29,899 nucleotides of DNA from Xanthoparmelia taractica (taxonomy: Eukaryota; Ascomycota; Lecanoromycetes; Lecanorales; Parmeliaceae): positions 1-29,899 of the forward strand of contig JANQBS010000387.1 of assembly GCA_033085395.1 (NCBI GenBank). Reading direction: 5' to 3'. How positions within the stretch are numbered: position 1 is the first letter of the stretch; every line of letters begins with the position of its first letter. Made by a program: the position numbers and the translations under genes. The notes beneath the pieces were generated by a model. The model saw only the letters and a list, made by a program, of their open reading frames with translations, was not told where the DNA came from and searched no databases. This document shows positions 21,002 to 29,899 of the stretch, in pieces.

Positions 21002-22078
21002 TTCGCAGAGCTAGGGCGCGACTCACCGAATTTATAATATAATTAAACCGCATTATTACGAGAGATAGCTCGTCTTTTCTAATAAGATTTGATCGCAAAA
21101 ACGCGAAAAACGTATATCGCACTTATTAAGTTATATAGCGCTTATTACGCTATTAATAAGAGTATATCTTTCTTTTTAGCGATAGTTAACTTATTCGCTA
21201 ACTAAATTATATATCTTAATATAAGACGAGTTAAGATTAAGACTATTAAAGTCTATTTAATAGACGTTAGATTAATTTATATTAATATAAGATATAAGAA
21301 TCTTACGATATTTTATAACTCTTAGTTATAAAGAATTATTGCTAATATTTAACGTCTATAAGACGAGACTAAGACGAAAGAATATCGTTTAATTATTAAA
21401 GATCTATTATTATAGATATTTACTTATATTAATTAAGAAGACGAGGTCGAAGTAACGTTTTATATAGTCTTTTATCTTATATTCGCCGTATTTCTTCGTA
21501 TAGACGAGTTTATATATATTATACGTAATCGCAAAGACTAGAACTTCGAGTAATAATTCTTCACTCGTCGCTTAATAAGATTATATAAAAAGTATCTTAA
21601 ACTTATACTTTTAGTATTTAAAATAGATCTCTTTCGTTAAGAAATAATACTTACTATTATAACATTAAATAATAACGCTTATATAATAAAGACCTTACGA
21701 TATCTTTTTAGATAAAAGATATTATTAAATAACTCTCTCTTTTAATTAGATAACGATTTATTTATTAAAGAGCTAATTATCGACTAACTTTATTAAATAC
21801 TAATCTTACTTAATGTAAGGGATTATTATTTAGAGCATTTCTTTCGCAGAGAGACTACTACTTTAGTATACGAGATAGGTCTTAGCGACGATAAAATTAT
21901 ATTATTAAGACGCTAAAAGTCCGATTTCTATCGTCTCTATATTATTACTCATCTTAAGCGAATACTTATTATATTACGAAGATATTAATATCTTTCGTCT
22001 TATTAGCGCTAGTGCTAGCGATACTCGTTAGATCGTTATGCGAAATCTTCTACGAAGTCTTTATATAACGTTTTTTAA
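21002..22078 (+). pseudogene. RIP-mutated tyrosine recombinase, copy 1
   Basis: A frame shifted relative to RT/RNase H gives a phage-integrase-type tyrosine recombinase of roughly 358 codons. The N-terminal core-binding part has T-R-K-T-Y...K-x-Y and R-V-K-I-K-T-I-K-V-Y-L. The catalytic part has R-L-I-R-L-Y-K-K-Y-L-K-L, the H-x-x-R box (H at 21836, R at 21845, both intact), L-S-D-D-K-I-x-L-L-R-R, a lost Trp (now TAA) and the Y-R-L-Y end with the nucleophile candidate. The frame ends at TAA 22076-22078, nine bases before repeat B1. Numerous in-frame stops prevent function. Confidence 0.8.
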
Positions 22079-22087
22079 TTAATTTAA

Positions 22088-22246
22088 GAGTTTTCTAGCG
22101 CTAAGATACGTTTAGAGACTTATCTAGATCTATTAATAATCTAGCTGAGTCTATTAACTATAAACCTTAGCGTTAGAACGACTCAAATAACTATCTATAG
22201 TATTACTTAATCTCGATATATATATCTTTATAAATAAGAATATTAA
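22088..22246 (+). repeat. Retroelement repeat B1, copy 1 (159 bp)
   Basis: Begins GAGTTTTCTAGCGCTAAG and ends at the CACTAA-type boundary (here TATTAA after RIP). The same 159-bp block recurs at 22487, 26714, 27113 and 27512. Confidence 0.85.
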
Positions 22247-22645
22247 TCGAATAATAAGACTATAAATTAATGTGTCTTATAATCTAGTCGCTATTTTAGA
22301 TATATACGCATATACGAAGAATACGTATTTATAAGAGTACTATATATAGGGGTCTCACATTATTAGTTAACTCTTTATTCGAATTCTTCTTATTTAGAGT
22401 AATCGTATTCTTTTATCTTATTCACTTACGTCTGTGTATATAGCTAGCTAGATAGTTACTTTAGGGTTACGTCGTATAGATATAGAGAGTTTTCTAGCGC
22501 TAAGACACGTTTAGGGATTTATCTAGATCTACTAACAATCTAGCTAAGTCTACTAACTATAGATCTTAGCGTTAGAATAACTTAAATAACTATCTATAGT
22601 ATTACTTAATCCTGATATATATATCTTTATAAATAAGAACACTAA
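22247..22645 (+). repeat. A2-linker-B2 unit of copy 1 (399 bp)
   Basis: A2 (170 bp), a 70-nt linker present only in A2-B2 units, and B2 (159 bp). The linker contains the palindromic run TAGCTAGCTA. Confidence 0.85.
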
Positions 22646-23162
22646 TCGAATAATAAGACTATAGATTAATATATCTTATAATCTAGTCGCTATTCTAGAT
22701 ACATACGCACATACGGAGAACACGTGTCTGCAAGAGCACTATATATAGGGGTCTCACATTATTAGTTGGCTCTTTATTCGAATTCTTCTCATTTAAAGCA
22801 ATCGTATTCTTTTATAATCTTTATTCAACTATTTTAAATTATTTAATATCTACACATTAGATTAGCGTATATTATTCTTATCTTATTCACACCTACACTT
22901 ATTTTAATCTTCTTAATTATCTTATTCTTTATATATTATAACTATCGCTATTAGACGCTTTAAGACACTTAAGAAACTCTTTAAGAAAATCTTTAGTAGA
23001 TCTAAGATCTTTATAAAGATTATCACACTCTCTTTTCTCTCTCGCTCCGCTCGATCTTATAAAAATAAGTTTATAATATTAAAGATACTCTTCTTAAGAA
23101 CTCTTAGTTTAAGCGTAATTAAAAAAATCGATATTAAGATTCTTAGTTATCGCGATTAAGTC

Positions 23163-25625
23163 TTAAAGCTAAAAGAATATCTCGTCGAGTATAAATATAA
23201 TTATTATAAATAATATCGAATATATAAGTCACGCTCTCGCCGTTATTATTATTATTATTAATATTATTTATTTAAATCTAATATTAATTCAGAGAAGAAT
23301 AATAATTCTAAAATCTCTTTTATATATATTAAAGATACACGTTTTTTTCTTAATCTTTATAAACGCTATCGCTTCGTCAAAATTAAGTATTTTAAATAAA
23401 TCTTCTTTAAGACGTTTAAATTTAAAAACCTTATTAAGCTAAGTCGAGAATACGTCAATCGCGCTAATACGAACGATACTTATAAAGTTAATAAGATAAT
23501 ATATCTACTATAGTATTTCGAGATATATAGTTAGGTTATATATTATTATATATATCTTATAATAGTTATTCGTCTATAGAAGATATTATTAGATTATTAT
23601 TTTCGTCTAATTAAGTTATTAGTCTTATATAAATTCGACTTTATTCGTAAATATCACGATACGTTTATAAACGTATATATCTTAAATAATTAAAACGATT
23701 TTATAGTTTAAATTATCGAGAATAGACGTTATAGCGATCTTCTACTACGTAAAATAATCGCCCTTAGCGATATTAAGTAGAACTTAAGTTCTATTCTTAA
23801 ATTTTTCTCTTTTAATCTTAAAATATATCGAAATTTTAATAAAAGACGATACTCACGCGAGCACTATAAATATAATTATATCTATCTTAATTATTAGTAG
23901 TATCACGTAGTTAATACGTGTTATAAGACTTAAATTAAGGTTTTAAGCATTAATCTCACCTCGCTTAATAATCGAATTTTAAAGTCTAAATAACTCTTAA
24001 CGTATTCGTAGATATTTATATTACTACTATATATAATAGAAGAATTCTTATACGCGCTATACGATTTATTAGATCTAGATTTAATTAGTTAAGATTTACT
24101 ACGAGTAAAAGATTAAGATCGTTAATTAAAAAATTATTTAGATCTTATATTCGTAAAGACTCTTTCGACTATTCTTTAAAAAGAAGCAAAAATCGAATAT
24201 CGAGATTAAATTCTACGCTATCGTAATTATAATTATTAATTAACTCTTATAATATCTAATATATTAATAGCGAATCTTTAAAAATAACTTTAATATAATC
24301 GTTTAGTCGAGATTAATTCTTAGATGAAATAATAATTTATCTATTTATCGTTAGGGCTAATCTTAAAGTATAATAATAATTAAAGATATATTTATAACCT
24401 CTTATTCTTATATAAGATCTTAGTTAATAACGATATATCTTAGAACTAAAGAACTTTAGAATACGCTATATATAATAACGCAGTGATCGTATTATTATAA
24501 TAAGACTTTAGGGCTTAATTCGTCAAAAGAGACCTGAAAGACGCCTTTAAATATATATCGATCGCAAGTTCAAATTAATAATTGCTAGGATTTCACTATA
24601 ACGATCGCTATTAAAAAGAACGATATCTATTCTTCGATCTATATACGTTATTATTTATATTTAATCTATTTATAAAGACCCTTAACTAAATCTTAATAAT
24701 AATTCTTCTTTAAATTATAATACTTTACTATCTAGACGATTTCTTTATTATTCTAGCATTAATCGATAATGCGATCGCATATAGCCGATAATTCGATCTC
24801 GTATATAAAGAATTAAGCTTTAAAATTAATTACATTAAGAATATTATAAATATTATAATCGAGTTTCTAGAGATTAAGTTTAATAGTATTTTAATATAGA
24901 TTAGACTTCTCTTCAATAAGCTCACTTAAGCGAGAAACGCGATTAAGAATCTTTTAAATCGAGCGATAATCTTATATCGTAAGCTTAAGTTAGCGATTAA
25001 TTTTTTATTATTCGCCGCTAAGATCGTAATCTTAAAGAGAACGTTTTTAAGACGATTTCTCGATACTCTTCGAAGATTAATAGCACTTATTAAAATTATA
25101 TCGTATATTAAAGTCGATCTGCTATAATAAAAGATCTTTCTAAAAAATTAAAATAATCTTAAATTAATTTATTACGTTATTAATCGATTAATATAATATA
25201 TTTAAACGAACGTATTAGAGACGTTTAATATAAGAGACTATATTCTAAAGTATCTAGATCTTCTATAATTAGTTTAAGAGACCTTTAATATTTCGATAAT
25301 TATACGTTATCGTTAAAAAGATATTTAGTTTAAAGAAATAAAGACTATATATTACGTTATTCGACTATAATTATAAAGACTTAAAGAATTACGATTAATA
25401 TTATATTGCGATAACGATATATATATTTATAATCTTAGAAAGACCTTTATTCGCGAATTAGTTATAATCTTATTACGAGATATAGCGCTATTACTAACTA
25501 GATACGATATCTATTTAATCTTAATATAAATCTTAATTAAGATTAATAAGCTAATAAATAACTTATTATGCTTTCGATATCGAAAGATCGCTAATATATA
25601 TTTATAGTTAAGATATATCTTAATC
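23163..25625 (+). pseudogene. RIP-mutated gag-like/RT-RNase H frame, copy 2
   Basis: The counterpart of 18537-20999 with the same frame and domain order. The YxDD box is intact here: Y-L-D-D at 24729-24740, followed by F. Other positions carry in-frame stops, including where copy 1 has none. Confidence 0.8.
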
Positions 25626-25627
25626 GC

Positions 25628-26704
25628 TTCGTAGAGCTAGGGCGCGATCTATCGAATTTATAATATAATTAAATCGCACTATTACGAGAGATAGCTCGTC
25701 TTTTCTAATAAGATTTGATCGCAAAGACGCGAAAAATATATATCGTACTTATTAAGTTATATAGCGCTTATTACGCTATTAATAAAAGTATATCTTTCTT
25801 TTTAGCGATAATTAATTTACTCGCTAATTAAATCGCATATCTTAATACGAGACGAATTAAGATTAAGATTATTAAAGTCTATCTAATAGACGTTAGATTA
25901 GTTTACGTTAATATAAAATATAAGAATCTTACGATATTTTATAACCCTTAATTATAAAGAATTATTGTCGATATTCGACGTCTACGAGGCGAGACTAAGA
26001 CGAAAGAATATCGTTTAATTATTAAAGATCTACTATTATAGATATTTACTTATATTAATTAAGAAGACGAGGTCGAAGCAACGCTCTATATAGTCTTTTG
26101 TCTTATATTCGCCGTATTTCTTTATATAAATAAGTTTATATACATTACACGTAATCGCAAAGACTAGAACTTCGAGTAATAATTTCTTACTTATCGCTCG
26201 ATAAGACTATATAAAAAGTATCTTAAACTCACACTTTTAATATTTAAAATAGATTTCTTTCATTAAGAGATAACACTTATTATTACGACGTTAAATAATA
26301 ACGCTTATATAATAAAGATCTTATAATATCTCTTTAGATAAAAGATATTATTAAATAGTCCCCTCTTTTAATTAAATAACGACTCGTTTATTAAAGAATT
26401 AATTATCGATTAATTTTATTAAATATTAATTTCGCTTGATATAAGAGATTATTATTTAAAGTACTTCTTTCGTAGAGAAACTACTATTTTAGTACGCGAG
26501 ATAGATCTTAGCGACGATAAAATTATGCTATTAAGACGCTAAAAGTTCGATTTCTATCGTCTTTATATTACTACTTATCTTAAGCGAATACTTATTATAT
26601 TACGAAGATATTAGTATCTTTCGTCTTATTAGCGCTAGTGCTAACGATACTCGTTAGATTATTATACGAAGCCTTTTACGAGATCTTTATATAACGTTTT
26701 TTAA
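25628..26704 (+). pseudogene. RIP-mutated tyrosine recombinase, copy 2
   Basis: The counterpart of 21002-22078. The middle is better preserved than in copy 1: E-D-E-V-E-A-T-L-Y-I-V-F-C-L-I-F-A-V-F-L and R-S-I-R-L-Y-K-K-Y-L-K-L-T-L read cleanly. The His of the H-x-x-R box is changed to Tyr (CAT/CAC to TAC, a C-to-T change), the Arg remains. The Trp near the C-terminus is a stop, as in copy 1. Confidence 0.8.
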
Positions 26705-26713
26705 TTAATTTAA

Positions 26714-26872
26714 GAGTTTTCTAGCGCTAAGATACGTTTAGAAATCTATCTAGATCTATTAACGACCTAGCTAAGTCTATTAATTGTAGACCTTAGCGTT
26801 AGAATAACTTAAATAACTATCTATAGTACTACTTGGTCTCGATGTGTATATCTTTATAAATAAAAACACTAA
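26714..26872 (+). repeat. Retroelement repeat B1, copy 2 (159 bp)
   Basis: Same 159-bp block as 22088-22246; it ends in AACACTAA, which abuts A2. Confidence 0.85.
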
Positions 26873-27271
26873 TCGAATAATAAAACTATAAGTTAATGTG
26901 TCTTATAATCTAGTCGCTATTTTAGATATATACGTATATGCGAAGAACACGTGTCTACAAGAGTACTATATGTAGGGATCTTATACTATTAATTAACTCT
27001 TTATTCGAATTCTTCTTATTTAGAGTAATCGTATTCTTTTATTTCACTTACTCACGCCTATATATATAGCTAGCTAGATAGTCACTTCAGGGCTACGCCG
27101 CATAGATATAGGGAGTTTTCTAGCGCTAAGATACGTCTAGAGGCTTATCTAGGCCTGCTAACGATCTAGCTGAGTTTACTAATTATAGACCTTAGCGTTA
27201 AGACGGCTCAAATAACTATCTATAGTACTGCTTGGTCTCAATGTGTATATCTTCATAAATAAGAACACTAA
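26873..27271 (+). repeat. A2-linker-B2 unit of copy 2 (399 bp)
   Basis: Intermediate level of RIP damage between the unit at 22247 and the one at 27272. Confidence 0.85.
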
Positions 27272-27298
27272 TTAAATAGTGAGACTATAGATTAGTGT
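27265..27298. promoter_or_regulatory. Putative tyrosine-recombinase core site at B|A junction
   Basis: A 34-bp nested inverted repeat: ACACTAA, 4 nt, ATAGT, 3 nt (GAG), ACTAT, 3 nt, TTAGTGT. The seven-base outer arms and five-base inner arms are perfect complements. It spans the last 7 bases of B and the first 27 of A. The same layout occurs, RIP-damaged, at the junctions near 22240, 22639 and 26866. Only the A part is present at 18020-18046 and only the B part at 27664-27670. The size and symmetry resemble sites such as loxP. The function is inferred. Confidence 0.55.
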
Positions 27299-27670
27299 GT
27301 CTTATGATTCAGTCGCTATTTCAGATGTATACGTATATACGAAGAATACGTGTCTGTAAGAGTATTATATGTAGGGGTCTCACATCATTAGTTGGCTCTT
27401 TATTCGAATTCTTCTCATTTAGAGTAATCGCATTCTTTTATCCCACTTACCCACGCCTGTGTATATAGCTAGCTAGACAGTCACTCCAGGGCTACGCCGC
27501 ATAGGTGTAGGGAGTTTTCTAGCGCTGAGGCACGTCCAGGGGCCCATCTAGGCCTGCTAACGACCTAGCTGGGCCTACTAACTGCAGACCTTAGCGTTAG
27601 AACGGCCCAAACAACTATCTACAGTACTGCTTGGTCCCGGTGTGTATGCCTTCATGAATGAGAACACTAA
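27272..27670 (+). repeat. Extra A-linker-B unit ending the array (399 bp)
   Basis: A third short unit with no coding part, joined head-to-tail to copy 2. It is the least mutated: the linker and B part (27442-27670) are nearly free of RIP changes and show the original GC-richer sequence. It ends in AACACTAA at 27670; unrelated sequence follows. It may be the trace of another element lost by A-A or B-B recombination, or the original integration scar into which later circles inserted. Confidence 0.85.
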
Positions 27671-28416
27671 ATACCATCTAGCTTACTCTGTAAAGTACGG
27701 TTCTGATGTCTTGGCAATAATATGTGCTGGGGGCGCGGGCTACCCAGTAGTGGAAAGCTTGCAGAGTCACGTGATATCGCGACTGCAGGCGTATTTTGAA
27801 TGATTTTTCTTTATCTATCTAATAGCAACGTGACTAGTATTCAAAGGCCCTGTGATGTAGTGGAATAGATACTGCAAATACCACACAAATAGCCCCGATT
27901 CTTGATGATTAGCCTAGCCATTACTACAATTGATTTAATTCGCCAGGGTTCTAACTCGAACCCGACTAGGCCAACGTGATATCAATAGTCAAAGAATATA
28001 TAAAAGAATCGATTTTTTTGATGATCTAGACCGCTATAGACATCACTTTATCGTATATAATAGTCGTGATTCACTGCAACGTACGTATTTTTAATAGTCT
28101 ACAACTTCACGGCGACGACTTCAACGTACCTAGTAGCTATAACACGTGCTCGTTGACGTAATTGTAAGGTTATACGAGATAAGATTCGATAGAGATAGAC
28201 TTTATTAGCGAGGAACCTCGACTTAATAGCGATATATAACGCCGGCAATAGACTTTAACTCTAGCTACTAAGTATTTATATTGCTAGCTATAATAAATAT
28301 CTAGCTCTAAATAGAATAGTAAATAATTAGATAAAATAATAAGAGCGTCTTAGCATCGACTCGAATAACTAAAAACTCGATATCGATAAAAAAATGTGAC
28401 GATAGCAATAGACCTA
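27671..28416. other. Non-coding flank, turning AT-rich after about 28000
   Basis: 27671-27990 has normal composition and no gene. It contains the hairpin GGGTTC, 6 nt, GAACCC near 27947-27964. From about 28000 the sequence becomes AT-rich and RIP-like. A 78-bp segment (28249-28326) has a diverged partner at 29495-29572. Confidence 0.45.
28249..28326 (+). repeat. Diverged direct repeat, left member
   Basis: Aligns over 78 nt without large gaps to 29495-29572 (shared TAGCTA/CGCTA, GCTAGNTATAATA and AATAGTAAA patches). The pair brackets the 28417-29490 TIR element. Confidence 0.45.
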
Positions 28417-29490
28417 TGGGCCGGAAAGGTCTGGTATATTTGGTGGGATATCTTATATTATATCGTATCATATTATATTATAAGAGAGTATTATGAGGGG
28501 GTTATATTAGATCACTTATAAAGATATAAGATAAAAAATTACTAGTATTATGAAATAATTTGGGAAATTTCTAATATATATAGAGATATCTTATAATATA
28601 GATTATTTCTTATATTAGGTGGCGGATAAGATAAGAAATTTTTAAGTTAATATATAAGTTAGGGCGAAATTAGCTTAAGTAATTATTAAACTTCGATACT
28701 TAATAAGTGATATTAAGATAAACTCTCTTCTAATTTAATCTCGCTAAGTAAATATAATTATTCTAATAAGTAATAGCTAGAATAATAACTATAATATATT
28801 ATTTTCTTAAATTATAATCTACGTAAGATCGTCAAGTCGATCTCTTCTCTAATCACTTATAGAATAATTTTAAATTATTAGAGTTACTAAGAATATATAA
28901 CTATAAAGAACGATTATAAATTCTTTTTATAATGCGAAGAAAGAAGAGGGGAATTTACTATCGTAGAATAAATAGTAGATTGCTATTATAATTAGCGTGT
29001 TAATAATTCTTCTAATAATTAAATAAATTAAATACACTAATAGTAGTAGAAATAGCTTATTAAGTCCTAGATAATTGCGAAGATCTTTCGTAATACGATA
29101 TTAAATGCGATAGCGAGCTTAGCTTAATAACGTAATAATAAAGTGAAGTGATAATAATAGCGATAATAAAGTAAGGTGATAACTAAAATAATGGCTAGAA
29201 TACTTAATAACGTGATAATAAAGTAAAGTAATAACTAGAATAATAACTAGAATACGTTCGCATAATTCTATATAGAGTAACTTCTTCTATATATAGTATA
29301 TTTCCCATACCTCTACATATAACATGAAATATCCCTATATATATTAGAAATTTCTCAGACTATTCCATGATACCAGCACGTCTCTTAGACCATTCCATAA
29401 AAATCAAATAATATAATCTCAATACCATACCATACCATGGTATGGTATCGACACCTTATATCCCAGATCATCCCAGACCTTTCCGACTCG
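28417..29490. mobile_element. Non-autonomous TIR element, 1074 bp, flanked by TA
   Basis: The ends are inverted: the left end has GGCCGGAAAGGTCTGG, the right end read on minus has GAGTCGGAAAGGTCTGG. TA dinucleotides flank at 28415-28416 and 29491-29492. Similarity between the arms continues patchily for roughly 180 nt (for example GAAATTTCTAATATATATAG near 28565 and its complement near 29335). The inside is AT-rich with no coding frame. It holds an imperfect tandem of AATAAAGTRAAGTGATAA-like words at about 29135-29255. The right arm is less RIP-mutated than the left. Termini are related to those at the window edges. TA targets and long TIRs suggest a Tc1/mariner-derived or similar DNA element; no transposase is present to confirm this. 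Confidence 0.65.
29135..29260. repeat. Imperfect minisatellite inside the TIR element
   Basis: Repeated words ATAATAAAGT[AG]A[AG]GTGATAA and ACTA[GA]AATAATG/AACTAGAATA recur about four times with variable spacing. Confidence 0.5.
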
Positions 29491-29494
29491 TAAA

Positions 29495-29572
29495 TAGATC
29501 TTAACCCTCGCTATTGAGCATATACGTCGCTAGTTATAATATATATATCGCTTCGAATAAAATAGTAAACGA
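29495..29572 (+). repeat. Diverged direct repeat, right member
   Basis: Partner of 28249-28326, on the far side of the TIR element. Confidence 0.45.
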
Positions 29573-29826
29573 CCACGAGATCGTATAGAGAAACACTCGT
29601 ACTTGCCGATATAGTATTTTTTAAGAGCGGCGAACTAAACGAGATAGCGCTCTAATTCTAAGACTTCGTAGACTTCTATAAAGAAATTAGATTAAGTAGA
29701 ATAGCTTAGCATAAAAGAGACTTACTAGATATTCTAATAACTCGTATATAAGATTCTCTCCTCTCGTTTACTCTCTCGTTTATTCACTCGTAGCTCTTTG
29801 CCTTATATATACTAATAAAAATATTA
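29573..29826. other. AT-rich RIP-like debris
   Basis: No open frame or motif. It may be a relic of the same degraded element as 28000-28416. Confidence 0.4.
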
Positions 29827-29899
29827 CGGGTCGGAAAGGTGTGGTATATTTGATGGTATGGGACTAGTTTTTCGAATATTATATCGAAAGATATAGAAT
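29827..29899 (+). repeat. Inner terminus of a TIR transposon (right window edge)
   Basis: The tip CGGGTCGGAAAGGTGTGG starts right after TA (29825-29826). It matches the reverse complement of positions 1-75 for about 70 nt, and the two diverge only in the last few bases at each window end. The element body lies to the right of the window. Confidence 0.75.

Larger units (their letters stand above)
18020..22645 (+). mobile_element. Ngaro/VIPER-like tyrosine-recombinase retrotransposon, copy 1
   Basis: A complete 4626-bp unit with split direct repeats: A1 (18020-18189), internal coding, B1 (22088-22246), A2 (22247-22416), a 70-nt linker (22417-22486), B2 (22487-22645). The order A1-coding-B1-A2-B2 is known from PAT, Ngaro and VIPER members of the DIRS-like group. 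Internal motifs give reverse transcriptase, RNase H and tyrosine recombinase. RNase H is followed almost directly by the recombinase, leaving no room for a methyltransferase domain; this favours Ngaro/VIPER over DIRS/PAT. It is heavily RIP-mutated: sense codons CAA, CAG and TGG are replaced by stops throughout, while lengths are unchanged. The left edge (to about 18230) is almost undamaged. Cell role: replication through RNA and integration by recombinase; certainly inactive now. Confidence 0.85.
22646..27271 (+). mobile_element. Ngaro/VIPER-like tyrosine-recombinase retrotransposon, copy 2
   Basis: A second complete unit, again exactly 4626 bp, head-to-tail with copy 1 and with no spacer. 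A1 22646-22815, B1 26714-26872, A2 26873-27042, linker 27043-27112, B2 27113-27271. Every landmark sits 4626 bp after its copy-1 partner, so the copies differ by substitutions and not by indels, as expected for RIP. Damage is heavy inside and eases from about 27050 rightward. Confidence 0.85.

Noticed and set aside
18020..22246. Helitron (5' TC, 3' CTAA ends, tandem copies)
   Set aside because: The termini superficially fit, but flanking bases are not A and T and the internal frames show RT, RNase H and tyrosine recombinase instead of Rep/helicase.
18020..22645. Ordinary LTR retrotransposon
   Set aside because: The left and right ends are not full copies of one LTR: A precedes the coding part and B follows it, with A and B adjacent only on the right. 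No TG...CA ends or target duplication were found.
27930..27970. tRNA or SINE promoter (box B-like sequence in a hairpin, overlapping box A-like word)
   Set aside because: No cloverleaf could be drawn and the box A- and box B-like words overlap instead of lying 30-60 nt apart.
1..29899. Starship-type giant transposon
   Set aside because: No captain-type DUF3435 gene at either end; the only tyrosine recombinases belong to the retroelement array in the right third.

Overview
The window reads as accessory, repeat-bounded DNA from a filamentous ascomycete (Pezizomycotina). The evidence is short GT..AG introns of about 45-80 nt with CTAAC-like branch sites, fungal rhodopsin-like (PTH11-type) membrane proteins, a polyketide synthase fragment, and long AT-rich blocks in which CpA/TpG is nearly absent while CpG survives. 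That last pattern is the signature of repeat-induced point mutation (RIP).

Layout. Positions 1-75 and 29827-29899 are inverted copies of one transposon terminus, each next to a TA. Their tips face inward, so the elements they belong to lie outside the window. Positions 78-640 are AT-rich repeat debris. From 640 to 18.0 kb the base composition is normal. This part starts with a decayed biosynthetic neighbourhood: a Tri3-type acetyltransferase pseudogene (655-1892), a short-chain dehydrogenase pseudogene (3326-3964) and a 5' polyketide synthase remnant (8546-8860). Two fungal rhodopsin-type 7-TM genes lie at 6502-7807 (+) and 9226-10754 (-), the second with an in-frame stop. A GFA-domain gene is intact at 11388-12080. 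A minus-strand run of small membrane or secreted proteins follows at 12.5-17.1 kb.

The right third (18020-27670) is the most striking part. It is a head-to-tail array of two 4626-bp tyrosine-recombinase retrotransposons, each with split direct repeats in the order A1 - coding - B1 - A2 - B2, plus one extra 399-bp A-B unit. Read through RIP stops, the internal part shows reverse transcriptase, RNase H and, in another frame, a tyrosine recombinase. No methyltransferase region is apparent. This is closest to the Ngaro/VIPER branch of DIRS-like elements. Each B|A junction carries a 34-bp nested inverted repeat that looks like a tyrosine-recombinase core site. Unit lengths are preserved exactly, and RIP damage fades at both outer edges.

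From 28.4 to 29.5 kb lies a 1074-bp TIR element flanked by TA. Its termini are related to those at the window edges. The whole stretch is best read as a gene-poor, transposon-rich compartment where an old metabolite cluster has decayed while a few small genes remain open. All functional names come from reading motifs by eye.
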